NCBI GenBank assembly: GCA_012510625.1
Contig: JAAZHP010000232.1
Location: forward strand, 1-6,284
Direction: 5' to 3'
DNA: 6,284 nucleotides
DNA from: Bacillota bacterium
GTDB lineage: Bacteria > Bacillota > Dethiobacteria > DTU022
Shown here piece by piece: positions 6,188 to 6,284 of this stretch. Position numbers and translations under genes: made by a program. A model generated the notes under the pieces. That model saw only the letters and a program-made list of their open reading frames with translations, was not told the origin of the DNA and did not search any database. The stretch's first letter is position 1. Each line of letters starts with the position of its first letter.

Positions 6188-6284
6188 TTTCCATGCCCGC
6201 CCGCATATCCCCAGTTGTAGGGGCCGGGCATCCCCGGCCCGGGTGAGCACAGGCGTTTGCGTGATAAAAATGTATTTCCTTAAA

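Larger units (their letters stand above)
6034..6240. repeat. Cluster of four GTAGGGGC(C)GGG hairpin repeats
   Basis: The block GTAGGGGCGGG occurs at 6034, 6109 and 6177, and as the variant GTAGGGGCCGGG at 6217. Each is followed by its complement, giving hairpins: 6040-6045 with 6052-6057, 6113-6119 with 6124-6130, 6181-6187 with 6196-6202, and 6221-6228 with 6233-6240. Three end in GCATAT. No T-run follows, so they are not standard terminators. They resemble dispersed intergenic palindromic repeats known from many bacteria. Apart from these, 6026-6284 holds no credible gene. Confidence 0.85.

Noticed and set aside
6034..6240. CRISPR array
   Set aside because: The direct repeats are only two exact copies, the units contain hairpins without unique spacers of constant length, and no cas gene is nearby.
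6221..6240. Terminator after the deacetylase gene
   Set aside because: The 8-bp GC stem is followed by GGGTGAGC instead of a T-run; termination here is possible but not supported.
6068..6250. Reverse-strand 60-residue open frame in the tail
   Set aside because: It consists almost wholly of translated repeat units (repeated SDLRPPICG-like blocks) and is an artefact of the repeats.

Overview
This 6.3-kb window carries six same-strand protein genes in two apparent transcription units, followed by a short cluster of intergenic repeats. Several features suggest an anaerobic Bacillota of class Clostridia: strong AGGAGG-type ribosome binding sites, short gene spacing, one TTG start, moderately high GC (mid-50s percent by eye), a transketolase split into two genes, and a DUF362 protein. 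This is an inference from style and gene content. A Chloroflexota or another deep-branching anaerobe cannot be excluded, and no marker gene is present to settle it.

Unit 1 (1-3670) begins with a class III aminotransferase of the glutamate-1-semialdehyde aminomutase type, cut at its 5' end by the window edge. It continues with the two halves of a transketolase (thiamine-diphosphate half, then pyrimidine/C-terminal half) and ends with a 257-aa SCP2-like protein that appears to contain two diverged copies of the same fold. Gaps are 52, 33 and 21 bp, and each downstream gene has its own Shine-Dalgarno sequence. A strong intrinsic terminator (3723-3766) closes the unit.

Unit 2 (3904-6025) starts from a sigma-70-like promoter (TTGAAC, 17-nt spacer, TAAAAT) whose -35 box overlaps a perfect 13-bp palindrome, a plausible operator. 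It encodes a DUF362 protein whose C-terminal part has four cysteines in a NuoB-like arrangement (CSGC, GNC, GCPPR). Next comes a PIG-L/LmbE-type zinc-dependent N-deacetylase.

The tail (6026-6284) has no credible gene. It holds four GTAGGGGC[C]GGG hairpin elements and an exact 49-nt direct repeat.

Working together: the aminotransferase and split transketolase look like a dedicated small pathway on an amino- or otherwise modified carbonyl/sugar substrate, not housekeeping pentose phosphate metabolism. By eye, the transketolase C-half lacks the equivalents of yeast Asp477 and Arg359, which normally contact the acceptor hydroxyl and the substrate phosphate. The deacetylase in unit 2 could supply or process an amino sugar, but nothing in the sequence proves that the two units act together.
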